Below, in pieces: positions 10,565 through 20,649 of a stretch of DNA of 64,000 bases. The translations under genes were made by a program, and so were the position numbers. The notes below the pieces were generated by a model. It did not search any database. It was not told the DNA's origin and worked only from the letters and a program-made list of their open reading frames with translations. Each line of letters begins with the position of its first letter. Within the stretch, counting starts at the first letter, position 1. The stretch comes from Cichorium intybus (taxonomy: Eukaryota; Streptophyta; Magnoliopsida; Asterales; Asteraceae): the NCBI GenBank assembly GCA_023525715.1, contig CM042011.1, positions 186,001 through 250,000 of the forward strand, read 5' to 3'.

Positions 10565-12985
10565 ATGGCGTTTCGTACACGATATGGGCATTACGAGTTT
10601 TTAGTGATGCCATTTGGTCTTACGAATGCACCAGCGATCTTTATGGATTTAATGAATCGGGTCTGTAAACCATTCTTAGACCGGTTTGTTATAGTGTTCA
10701 TAGATGACATTCTGATCTACTCAAAGAATAAAGAAGAGCATGCGAGCCATTTGCGGTTGGTACTTGAGACTTTGAAGCGGGAACAGCTATATGCAAAGTT
10801 CTCCAAGTGCGAGTTTTGGATGAGAGAAGTACAGTTCCTTGGACATGTTGTTTCTATCCAAGGTATAAAAGTTGATCCAGCGAAAGTTGAAGCGGTAATG
10901 AAATGGGAGCCTCCTAAGACGCCAACAGAAGTTAGAAGTTTTCTCGGTCTTGCCGGGTATTACCGGAGATTTATTCAAGATTTCTCCCGTATAGCTGTGC
11001 CACTTACACGACTAACCCGGAAAGAAGAGCAATTCAGATGGCAAGAGGAACAAGAAAGAGCTTTCGCTACTTTAAAAGAGAAGTTGTGTAACGCGCCTGT
11101 CCTTACATTGCCAGATGGGACGGAAGACTTTGAAGTGTACAGCGATGCCTCGCATCGGGGGCTTGGCTGTGTATTGATGCAAAGAGGGAAGGTTATAGCA
11201 TACGCTTCCAGACAGTTGAAAGATCCAGAGAAAAAGTACACAACCCACGATCTAGAACTTGCAGCGATCGTATTTGCCTTGAAGATTTGGAGACATTACT
11301 TGTATGGTACAAAGTGCAAGCTATTCACCGATCACAAAAGTTTGCAGTATGTGTTCACTCAAAAAGAGTTGAACATGAGACAGAGCAGATGGCTAGAGCT
11401 GATCAGTGACTATGATTGCGACATTATATACCATCCGGGTAAAGCAAATGTTGTAGCAGATGCATTAAGTAGAAAAGCTCCTGAGAAAAGAATTAAGGCA
11501 AGGTCAATGCGCATAGAATTGGCGTCCAGCATTATCGAACAAATTAGAGTAGCTCAGCAGAAAGTTGAAGAAAGTGGAGACTTAAAAGATGAAAAGCTAG
11601 GAAAAGACATTCAGTTTGAGACTAATAGCCAAGGATTAAAGATCTACAGAAACCGCATTTGGGTACCGAAAGCAGGAGGTTTGAGAAAGCTAATTTTAGA
11701 CGAGTCGCATAAGTCAAAGTATTCCATTCATCCTGGGAGTACCAAGACTTATCAAGATTTGAAAAGACAGTATTGGTGGCCTGGAATGAAGAAGAGGATA
11801 GCTAAGTACATCTCCAAGTGTGTTATTTGTGCACAAGTCAAGGCGAAACATCAGGTCCCGCATGGAGATGCTCAGTCATTGCATATTCCAGCCGGAAAGT
11901 GGGAAGATGTAACCATGGACTTGGTTGTCGGGTTACCGAGAACAAGAAGAGGTCATGATAGTATATGGGCCATAGTGGACCGGTTGACCAAGAGTGCACT
12001 ATTTCTAGCCATAAAAGAAACTACTCCATTGGAGCAGTTAGCCCAGTTGTATACAGATGAAGTGTTAAGAAGATATGGTGCACCGTTGTCTATCGTGTCA
12101 GACAGAGACCCCAGATTTACCTCTAACTTTTGGAGTGCCTTACAAGATAAAATGGGGACGAAAATTCAGCTAAGCACAGCGTATCATCCACAAACGGATG
12201 GTCAGAGTGAACGAACGATCCAGACATTAGAAGACATGCTACGGTCATGTGTGATGGAATTTGGAGGCAGTTGGGATGAACATCTGCCATTAGTGGAGTT
12301 TGCATACAATAACAGCTACCATTCTAGCATTAAAATGCCACCCTTCGAGGCATTGTATGGTAGAAAATGTAGAACTCCTCTATGCTGGTTGGAGGCGGGT
12401 GAGACTAAGCTTACAGGTCCAGAGATTGTTAGAGTGACTAATGAGAAGATTGGAGTAATTCAAACCAACATGAAAGCAGCACAAGATCGGCAAAAGAGTT
12501 ACTCGAATCTCAAGAAGAGACCGTATGACTTGCAAGAAGGAGATTTGGTGATGATAAAAGTGTCGCCATGGAAAGGAGTGGTCAGATTTGGCAAGAGAGG
12601 AAAGTTAAGTCCAAGATACATTGGACCTTTTAGAATCCTGAAGAGAGTTGGGTTACAAGCGTTCAAGATAGAATTACCACCTGAACTCAGTGGAATACAT
12701 GATACCTTTCATGTATGCTACTTGAAAAAGTATTTTGGTAAAGAAGAGTTAGTAATACCATATACTGATCTGAGGGTGGAGACTCCTAGCAGACTGATTG
12801 AAGAACCTGAAGCCATCCTAGAAATGCAGACTAAAAAGCTAAGGAACAAGGAGATTGACTTGGTACTAGTCAAATGGAAGCATTCCTTAGGGTCAAACTT
12901 GACTTGGGAAACTTTAGAAGAAATGAAGAGAAGATATCCGAATTTCACAAATTACGAAAAGATTCCGAGGACGGAATCCGCTTAA
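10565..12985 (+). CDS. pol: RT end, RNase H, integrase, chromodomain
   Basis: 806-residue open frame; the ATG at 10565 is internal to RT, so it is not a natural start. The RT catalytic motif is FVIVFIDDILIYS (about residue 40-52). RNase H has DFEVYSDASHRGLGC (about 187). Integrase has the HHCC zinc finger (about 381-420, ending CVICAQVK), and the DDE core residues lie in MDLVVGLP (about 451), SDRDPRFTS (about 512) and SERTIQTLE (about 547). The C-terminus (about 745-800, IEEPEAILEMQTKKLRNKE, LVKWKHS and LTWETLEEMK) is a chromodomain, typical of chromoviruses, which use it to target chromatin. Stop at 12983-12985, directly before the polypurine tract. Confidence 0.94.
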   Translation: MAFRTRYGHYEFLVMPFGLTNAPAIFMDLMNRVCKPFLDRFVIVFIDDILIYSKNKEEHASHLRLVLETLKREQLYAKFSKCEFWMREVQFLGHVVSIQGIKVDPAKVEAVMKWEPPKTPTEVRSFLGLAGYYRRFIQDFSRIAVPLTRLTRKEEQFRWQEEQERAFATLKEKLCNAPVLTLPDGTEDFEVYSDASHRGLGCVLMQRGKVIAYASRQLKDPEKKYTTHDLELAAIVFALKIWRHYLYGTKCKLFTDHKSLQYVFTQKELNMRQSRWLELISDYDCDIIYHPGKANVVADALSRKAPEKRIKARSMRIELASSIIEQIRVAQQKVEESGDLKDEKLGKDIQFETNSQGLKIYRNRIWVPKAGGLRKLILDESHKSKYSIHPGSTKTYQDLKRQYWWPGMKKRIAKYISKCVICAQVKAKHQVPHGDAQSLHIPAGKWEDVTMDLVVGLPRTRRGHDSIWAIVDRLTKSALFLAIKETTPLEQLAQLYTDEVLRRYGAPLSIVSDRDPRFTSNFWSALQDKMGTKIQLSTAYHPQTDGQSERTIQTLEDMLRSCVMEFGGSWDEHLPLVEFAYNNSYHSSIKMPPFEALYGRKCRTPLCWLEAGETKLTGPEIVRVTNEKIGVIQTNMKAAQDRQKSYSNLKKRPYDLQEGDLVMIKVSPWKGVVRFGKRGKLSPRYIGPFRILKRVGLQAFKIELPPELSGIHDTFHVCYLKKYFGKEELVIPYTDLRVETPSRLIEEPEAILEMQTKKLRNKEIDLVLVKWKHSLGSNLTWETLEEMKRRYPNFTNYEKIPRTESA

Positions 12986-12992
12986 GGAGGGG
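12984..12992 (+). other. Polypurine tract
   Basis: AAGGAGGGG four bases upstream of the 3' LTR. This is the expected primer for plus-strand DNA synthesis. Confidence 0.85.
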
Positions 12993-12996
12993 TGAC

Positions 12997-15455
12997 TGTA
13001 AGAACCCGCGAAAAAGTCAAAAAGGGTAAAACCGTCTTTTGTCATATTGTACGACTATTATGTGTAATAATATGTATTTGTAAAATAATAAAGTGAGAAA
13101 TAAAAGTTTATGTGAAATTTGGAGTTTTACCGCGTGAATAGTGAAATTTGGCCAAAAATGGCAAATTGGTCATTTGACATAAAAATGACCAAAATGTCAA
13201 GGAAAATGTTAAGTTGGAAGTTAAGTGTGAAGTTGTGACTCTTGGATCATTTTTGAAGAGAAGCTTGAAAGTTAGGGACCAAAATGTAAAGTTTTTATAA
13301 AAACTAAATATCTAATATATATGAGAGTTATTCTTTCATAATCTAGAATTCAGTAGAACATTTCCAGAGAGAGCTAGAGAGAACGAGAGCAAGTACGGGA
13401 GAAGAAGAAGTTCTTGAGGGTTTGCCAAGAAATCAAAGGAATCAAGGGTTGGAATTAGTGATTCCAAGGTAAGATTTCATCTTCTTTAACCTAGATTTTT
13501 AGGTATATGCTTGAATTTGGTCTTTGGAAGAAATTGAAACTGAAATTTCAGTCATAAATCATGTGGGTTAAGTAGCTAATGCTTCCAATAAGCCATTAGT
13601 TAGGAACTTAACTCAAAAACATGAAAGTAGAATGCTATTCTTGAGAATTTTCAAGTTTAGCCAAGAACTTTAATTTCTGCAATTGATCTATTAAAGTGTT
13701 TTTAATGGCTTAAAATGTGTTATTAGTCAAGGGTTTTAGTCCTGGAACAAACCCCAGGTGATTAAGACCTGGAATAAGAGCTTAAAGCCTTAAAACTGCA
13801 TGCTACAGTGCCAAATCGCGACTGATCAGGAGCCTGCCCAGGCGCCAGGCGCAGTGCGCCCAGGACCAGGGCGGGGTGCGCCCAGGCGCAGTGCGCCCCA
13901 TACCTGGCGCAGTGCGCCTTCAGTCAGGGGCCAAGCAGGGACCAAAAATGTTAAAAATTCAAATGCTAGAAACCATAGCTAGACATGTCCGATTGACCTG
14001 AAATTTTAGCCATAACCTTGAAATGATATAAGAACATGTTGGGAATGGTCAAATCCGTAATCCGACCTTGCGGAAAAGTCACTGTAGCGGCAGTGGCTAA
14101 TTTCAAGTTTATTGTTAAAACTTGATTTTTGGAAATTGAGCTAGACTTGTCCAATTGACTTCAAATTTGAAACACAAGTCTAATATGGCCTAAGATTTCA
14201 TGGAAAAGAGTCGGAACTGAAATACGACCCCTCGGGATTACTGTAGCAGTATACGCGTATCTCGGGAAAAACGATAAAACGAGTGTATTAATGGTTATAC
14301 ATTTATTATAACCTGGAGTTATGTCATATGAGACTTTAGCATTATAAATTTAATTATATTGAGTATTTATATATACTATTTGTATAGGTGGTGCTTCAAA
14401 CGTTGTTGAGCACGGGAAGGGAAAAGCCGTACGTGAAGCTTAGTAAACTGTAATAGAACCAAGGTGAGTTTTATGAGGATTTTTATAGTACATAGCAAAA
14501 TATTATTTTCAGAAAGGTATGATTTCCAAATGTTTATAAATACTAAAGTTTGGAAAATAGTTTTTAATGAAGCTCTATACAAGGGCTTAGTGTTAAAAGC
14601 GGATTTTTAAAGTATTGTTTGCAAAGTATTTTGAAAGAAGTTCCTTATAGGAACTAAGATGTCAAAAGCAGTTTTGAAAGTATTTTTAGCAAAGAGTTAT
14701 AAAAATGTTTGAGTAAGAGTTGTTTACAAATTGTGTCCCATTTTGACCAATTTGAGATGAAATGAAGTAAGAATTAAAGAAAGAAAGAAGTATGAGCCAG
14801 TTGTCCGGACTAGGATCACCCACATAATCGGGGGATCAGAAGACACTACTGGGATGGTACCTCCCGTCGCGAAGTAGTTGTCTAGCTTAAGTATACCCTT
14901 GTGCTTGAATTTGTTCCAAGTCACAAAGGGGAGACAGAATGAGCACAACCGAGTGGGCAGATCTGTTCTGTCCCACGAGGGGAGCTAGTTGAATGAATTA
15001 ATTAACTTAATTCATAAGTTTCAGTTGGTCACGAGAAAATGAGAAAGAAAGCAGTTTTATGAAAGAAAGTCTTTTTAAAGTTTGAAAGTAAAGAAGAAAA
15101 GATATTTTGAGATTTATGAAATGAATCAATTTTGAACAGTGTATTGTTAATATTTCAAGTTTTGAACAGAAAAGCTTTTGGGTCTAAACTCATATTACTC
15201 ACGAGGCTTTATGTCTCACGTATATTATTTTTGAAATGCTATGTACTTAGGTGAAAGGAGCAAAGACTGCAGTTGGGACCGGTTTAAATACTGTAAGTTT
15301 AAATTATGGTATCTGTATTGAGTCTGTAATACCCCCTTGAGTTTAAGTTTGTAAAATAAAAATTTAAGTGGCTATTATAGTCACGAGTTGTAAAATATGT
15401 TTATAAAGTAAACTGTATTTGTATTAAAATATGGTAAAAGAAAAGGGGTGTTACA
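12997..15455 (+). repeat. 3' LTR of the gypsy element
   Basis: 2459 bp, the same ends as the 5' LTR. It is 21 bp longer because of one extra GC-rich unit (about 13898-13918, containing CCCATACCTGGCGCAG). About 11 single-base differences from the 5' LTR were seen by eye; nine are transitions. Confidence 0.95.
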
Positions 15456-15460
15456 TCATT

Positions 15461-15788
15461 GTTTATAAAAATTCATTATATTGGCATACATTAACTGTGA
15501 AAGATCATTTTATGTAATGTGATGTCACCAAAATGTCATTGTGTTTCCTTGACTACGAAATTAGACTCTTTGATTGCAAAGTTCATTGAATTATCATTTC
15601 TACAACCTATTTTTTAGACTTCTACAATAGGAAACATTATATTGTCTTGTTTACATGACTTTATGTAATGTGATGTGACCAAAATGCCCTTGTGTTTTCT
15701 TGATTTAGGCTATAAATAACTTTCTTTAAACTATGTTTGCAATCATTATACTTTTAACTAGTTTGAAATTTTCAATTAAACTGGAAAA
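15461..15788 (+). repeat. Upstream region of a MULE remnant with a 50-bp direct repeat
   Basis: A motif containing TTTATGTAATGTGATGT and CCAAAATG occurs at about 15510-15555 and again at about 15659-15704. It is followed by GGCTATAAATAAC at 15708-15720, a TATA-like motif placed about 80 bp before the MULE ATG at 15788. This may be the old transposase promoter. Confidence 0.45.
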
Positions 15789-16560
15789 TGAGTGCTTCAA
15801 CTGCAGTTCACGATGAAAGCTTTGTAAATCTCCTTGTTTCCTTTCATAATCTTGAACAAAACAATCCATATACCATTACACACATCAAGAAGAATGTGAC
15901 TAAAACCATTTTCAGTTATGTTTTATGGCTTTGGGATGTGTGGTAAGATTATTTTATAATATGTCTATTATTTATTTCAAATTATCATTTCTCTTATTTT
16001 GGGTATCATTTTTCTCGCAAACTTCTACAGATTAATATGTTTATTCGGCATATGTTATCGGTGATCAATATCGCTACCATACCTTTAAGTGGGACCTATT
16101 TATGTACAATGTTTGTAGCGGTTTCTATGGATGGAAACAAACAATCTCTTCTTATAGCTTTTGGTGTAGTAAAGTCATATAGTCGGGACTATTTGACTTG
16201 GTTTCAAAGGAGGCTAAAAGAGAGTCTAAGAGACATCAGGGAAGTCAGTATTATTAGCAATATGCACAGTTCTATAGACGTTTTCCTTGGTAGAGCTTTC
16301 CCAGATTGATATCATGTGTATTGTTGTAAAAGTTTGGGTATCAATTTATTCTCGAGAATTAGACGCAACTGAGTAGTTACAAGTTTGTTATGGTGGACAT
16401 GCAAATCTTATAGCATGTATAATTCTAACATACATTTTAATATTCTTCAAGTTCAAATATTACATGAAAGTGTTTGGTTGGACATTATTTCTCTTGCAAA
16501 ATAGGCAAGAGCTTCTTTTCCTAAATTACGTGTGAATATATCGTCAATCGATGTTCCCTC
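15788..16560 (+). pseudogene. MULE transposase remnant, plus strand
   Basis: Similar to plant MuDR/MULE transposases. From ATG 15788 it reads SFVNLLVSFHNLEQNNPYT, matching the region just before the catalytic domain. A stretch with GT-AG ends (about 15942-16032) may be an intron. Then come LSGTYLCTMFVAVSMDGN, IAFGVVKSYS and ISNMHSS, matching the transposase core. Beyond the stop at 16307-16309 the similarity continues in other frames (ARASFPKLRVNISSID near 16510), so the gene is broken. It ends near 16560, where a second MULE copy on the other strand begins. Confidence 0.75.
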
Positions 16561-16589
16561 ATTTGGTTTTGCATACAGTACGGCCTACT

Positions 16590-17640
16590 ACTGTGTAAAA
16601 TGTTAAAATAATAATCAAAATGAGTCGTTCTGTACGATTTTGCCGCCTTCCAAAATAAACTTTTTTGTCTTGTCATATTTCTTAAACTTTGCTTGTAGAT
16701 TAGATAATAGGCGATGACAACTAACACCGTGATATGCATTTGGAAATATATTTGAAATAGACACAACAATAGATGGCGCCTTACCAGAAATGATGGTTAA
16801 ATGATTCGATTTATCAATGTACTTATGTAGCTTTGTTAGGAACCATGATCAGGTCTCTGTGCACTCACTCTTGCAAATTCCATATGCTACAGGAAAATTT
16901 TGATTGTGCATGTCCATCGCAACACCCAATTACATTGTGCCATTGAAATCATCATTTAGGTGGGTCGCGTATAAAACAATGATATGCCTATAGGAGTTGA
17001 GGAAGACTCGAAGCTATAAAACAATCAAAAATTTTAGGACATGCCAAATGAAAATATAATTTTCATAAATTCATAATATTACCATGCAACCAATCGAAAT
17101 GAAAATGAACTGAAATCTGTCTTCATCGTGCTATGTCACGGTTCTATGATTTTGTTTCTCCAGGTTGTAACAGTAGACAGGGAGTCTAGAAAAGGATTCC
17201 CCATGGGAACCCCGAAAAAGCTTCAGTACATGCTCTTTTGCACCTCATGCTTTCCTGTATGATATATTAATTTTGTATTGTGAACTGAAATCACGTTGGA
17301 TGTTGGTACCATGATACACTAGACTATGATCACTTCTCAATACCTTCGCAATTAAATGACCCAACACTTTCTTATTTGCTTGTCGATGGTTTGGGTTCAA
17401 TTGCGTTGAAGAATAGAGGTGTGTTTATCCACAAGTTTCCTGATCTGGACATGTTACAATCGTCAAGTTTAATAGGTGATATACACCAACTGTAATTTTC
17501 CAGATAGCAACAAGCTTGAAACCTTTGTTTATTTGGTCTTATAGTTTTGTACTGAAAACCCCCATTAACACTTTTCAAACTGAGGGCTAGTTGAAAACCG
17601 GCTTTGTTTTTTAACAAACTCAGGTATTTAATACATTCGT
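16590..17640 (-). pseudogene. MULE transposase remnant, minus strand
   Basis: Read on the minus strand from about 17620: a MuDR N-terminal domain (GGFQYKTIRPNKQRFQACC and DCNMSRSGNLWIN), then VLGHLIAKVLRSDHS, NIQRDFSSQYKINISYRKA and LPVYCYNLEKQNHRT. The transposase core follows near 16980-16700 (LGVAMDMHNQNFPVAYGIC, SWFLTKLHKYI, LTIISGKAPSIVVS and FPNAYHGVSCHRLLSNLQ). It ends with LFWKAAKSYRTTHFDYYFN near 16640. Several stops and frame changes make it a pseudogene. The upstream minus-strand region to about 18060 may hold more of the N-terminus (DPETYKYVGDDDV) but is weaker. Confidence 0.78.
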
Positions 17641-19045
17641 TCGAGTTATATTGTGTGCAGGAGTAGGTGTATATATTGGGTCAGGACATTATGGTGTAAG
17701 AGGCATACCATCGAATGGCGTTTGTTGGTATATGTCTTCGTCATCCGACCACTCGTTTTCTATATCATTTTTTCGAGGTCTAATATGACAATAGTAAAAT
17801 CTATCGGGTCCCAATAAGCAAGTAATTATCATCATCGACCAGCGAAAGTACTTGTTTGTAATTTGTGTGGTCATTGCAACCATGTAAGGACATCATCATC
17901 GCCAACATACTTATAAGTTTCTGGATCAACATATAATATGGGTTTAGCCTTCTATGGTTGTTAGATAATGATATGCCCGATTATTGCAACCTCTTCCGTT
18001 GGATCCGTTTTCAGTGGACCATTTCCTCTACCAGTTAATCGTCTATCAACATACCATTTACCGCTAGATCGGTTTCCCCAACAACAAAGCAATTTGGTGC
18101 ATTGTATTGTATAGTGGGGTGTCTACCACTGGATTATTATCTACGAGGTAGGTACAGATGCACAACATACGATACTTTCATAATAACCTTCTTCAAATGC
18201 TTTAAGTTGGTTTCATCGACTAGCTCTATAGCATACTCTTATACAGGGTGTTGGAAAAACAACCCAACATTAGGTATGTTCTCCATACTCGTCTTTATCT
18301 TTAACGAAATACAACAAATCTAATAAATTTATATCTGTAGGAAACTCAATGCCATAATTTTTAACAATGGTCTAACATAATGAAGTTCTTCATGCACCGA
18401 TTGTCAATAACTTCCCACACAAGCCACAACAAATATTCATCTGAACAATTAGAACTCGTTGTTTTTCTCAGATAAAAAGATGTCAAACAAATAATTATGA
18501 TAACAGTTTTTAACAATTTCATTTGTTATAAATAACAAATCATTGCATTATACGGAAGTTTGAATTTCACAGTATGATTTTCTAATTTTTGATGTCAGCA
18601 CACACTTTTCTCAGTAGGATATTCTGAAAAATACAAGTTTTTATCATATTGCGTTTGATTTACAAAATGTTTAAAAGGAATTAGAATCCATTGAATGAAT
18701 AAGAATTTGAAGAAATTAGAATCCGGATGAATTTGAATATCCAACGCTTTTGGTTGACATGTAATGGAATGAAATATTTTGTTGATTTTTGTTTGTCGCA
18801 AATTTTATCAAATGAATTGGAATGTAAATATATAAAATGACTAAATTACCCTTTTGATTTTTTTGATTATATTTGTATTTATAAAAATTACTAAATAATA
18901 CATTATACCAAGGTTTTTATATGATTTTCTTAAACAAATTTTTATAATAAAAATAAAATAGTAAATTAAATAACACATAATCGATCAACATGCAACTAAA
19001 AATTGTTAAATATATTTTGAACCATATTATCAAATGACTAACATA

Positions 19046-19087
<42 letters not shown>

Positions 19088-19590
19088 CCATTGTTCTGTC
19101 AATTTCCTAAAAGAACAAAAAACCATACACTACTATATATATATAATTTATGAGGTTAAATAGATCGTTTTATTTTGAAGATAAGAAAACAATAAAGAAT
19201 GAAATTTAGATTATTTAGGTTTATCTTAAGAAATAATAAATTTATCTATGGAATACGATGGAATGTTATGCAAATTAGTTTCATTGGTTTTTCAATCAAA
19301 CATGATATGAATGGAATTTGTCTCTCATATTACGTCGAATTCCATTGAAATGCATAAACCAAACACGCCTTTAAAGTTTCATTCGATACGAGTTTTATTT
19401 TTAAGAAACACAGAGACGTATTTCTGACCATGCATGTCGTAGGTCGAAAATAAACAAATAAAAAAGACCATTTAGTAATAATTTTCGTCATTATTATATT
19501 TAAAAAACTTTTAAAAATAAAACGCAGCCCTCTCATGATATACTATAACTAGAATAATATACAACAAAGTTGAGTAGTCTCACATGAACC

Positions 19591-19592
<2 letters not shown>
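17641..19592. other. AT-rich decayed transposon flank
   Basis: 17641-18300 may be an extension of the minus-strand MULE. About 18570-19380 has complementary ATTCCA/TGGAAT-rich ends and an AACCAAACACGCC motif, suggesting an old MITE whose ends I cannot fix. A TAA microsatellite lies at about 19048-19085. No gene seen. Confidence 0.35.

Positions 19593-19687
<95 letters not shown>
19593..19687. repeat. (TA)n microsatellite
   Basis: About 95 bp of uninterrupted TA. One of five long TA tracts in the window. Confidence 0.98.
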
Positions 19688-19689
<2 letters not shown>

Positions 19690-20480
19690 AGATCGTTGCT
19701 ACAAGAGTAAACCCATAATACAATACATATACGGGATGTGTTACACAGTTGATAATCTGATTTTTTTTTTTTTTTTTTTTTTTGGTTCTTTTAGGTTTAA
19801 CATCTGATAAGCCATAAATTAGCTTATAAACTATCTTTTTTAAAAGCTAGTTAGACTAATGTTTTAATGAGTTTATTGAGTTTTTTTTTCTCAAATATAA
19901 CCTTATTTAGTTAAAGAAAAAACTCTTTTTTACATATTTCTCAACCAACATAACAGCTGGTCTTTACCAAATAGTATTTTAATAAGCTATGAATTAGTTT
20001 TTGAGCTAGTTTACCCAACAGAGCCAAAATGATATTAATGCATAGTCATTTCCCTTTGGAATGTGAAGTATTTTCATTTTGATCGTATAAAATGGGTCTG
20101 GTAACAATAAAACTAACATATGGCCAAGAAATAAAGTATAATACAGGGGATTGATGAGACACTAAATTAAATAGCGAGGGTCAAAGTCAAAATTGCAATT
20201 ATTAATGCGTGAATTATAGAATAATAGTAATGGGAGAAACGGATGGGATTTGTAATTTGACGAAATGTGTGGTTTGAAAGGATGTAGATATGACATATTG
20301 GGTTTTAACGGGTCAAATACAAGGGCACAACGTGTTCCGTGGAGTTAACGCTGAAAGTCCCCACCACCGCGTTTCCTAATTTAGAATCACAAGGAATTTA
20401 TGTTTAATATATGTATTTATTATTAAAGCATGGAAGAAGAGCACAACAGCCCAGAAAATGAAAGATAAAAAGGCAAGGTT
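19688..20480. other. Intergenic, MITE-like sequence
   Basis: A poly-T run (about 19760-19783) is followed to about 20025 by AT-rich sequence with AGCTTATAA/TTATTAAGC-type motifs in both orientations, typical of a decayed MITE. No ORF of interest. The 3' flank of the PDH E1-beta gene begins near 20480. Confidence 0.3.
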
Positions 20481-20486
20481 TTTATT
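20481..20486 (-). terminator. Candidate poly(A) signal of the PDH E1-beta gene
   Basis: AATAAA on the minus strand, about 164 bp downstream of the stop codon. Confidence 0.45.
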
Positions 20487-20649
20487 AAAAATAGCATCAT
20501 GACGTCTTAAAAGGCAAGACGTTTTGTGGGTCTATAAGTTGGTTCACTTATGGTTAAAAAAAAAATATTGGAGGAGCAAACAGACATTATACATGTACAA
20601 ACGTCAAAACCCAAAAGCGGATGCAATTCAAAGAAAAAGAGGGAAAACG

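Larger units (their letters stand above)
5756..15460 (+). mobile_element. Complete Ty3/gypsy chromodomain retrotransposon (Tekay/Del-like)
   Basis: A whole element of 9695 bp between perfect 5-bp target duplications TCATT (5756-5760 and 15456-15460). It comprises the 5' LTR 5761-8198, a primer-binding site complementary to initiator tRNA-Met, gag, protease, RT, RNase H, integrase and a C-terminal chromodomain in gypsy order, a polypurine tract, and the 3' LTR 12997-15455. The LTRs begin TGTAAGAACCCG and end GGGGTGTTACA. I count about 11 substitutions and one 21-bp indel between them (about 0.45%), so the insertion is recent. Two one-base homopolymer expansions break the reading frame, so this copy is probably not autonomous unless they are assembly errors. 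Confidence 0.96.
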
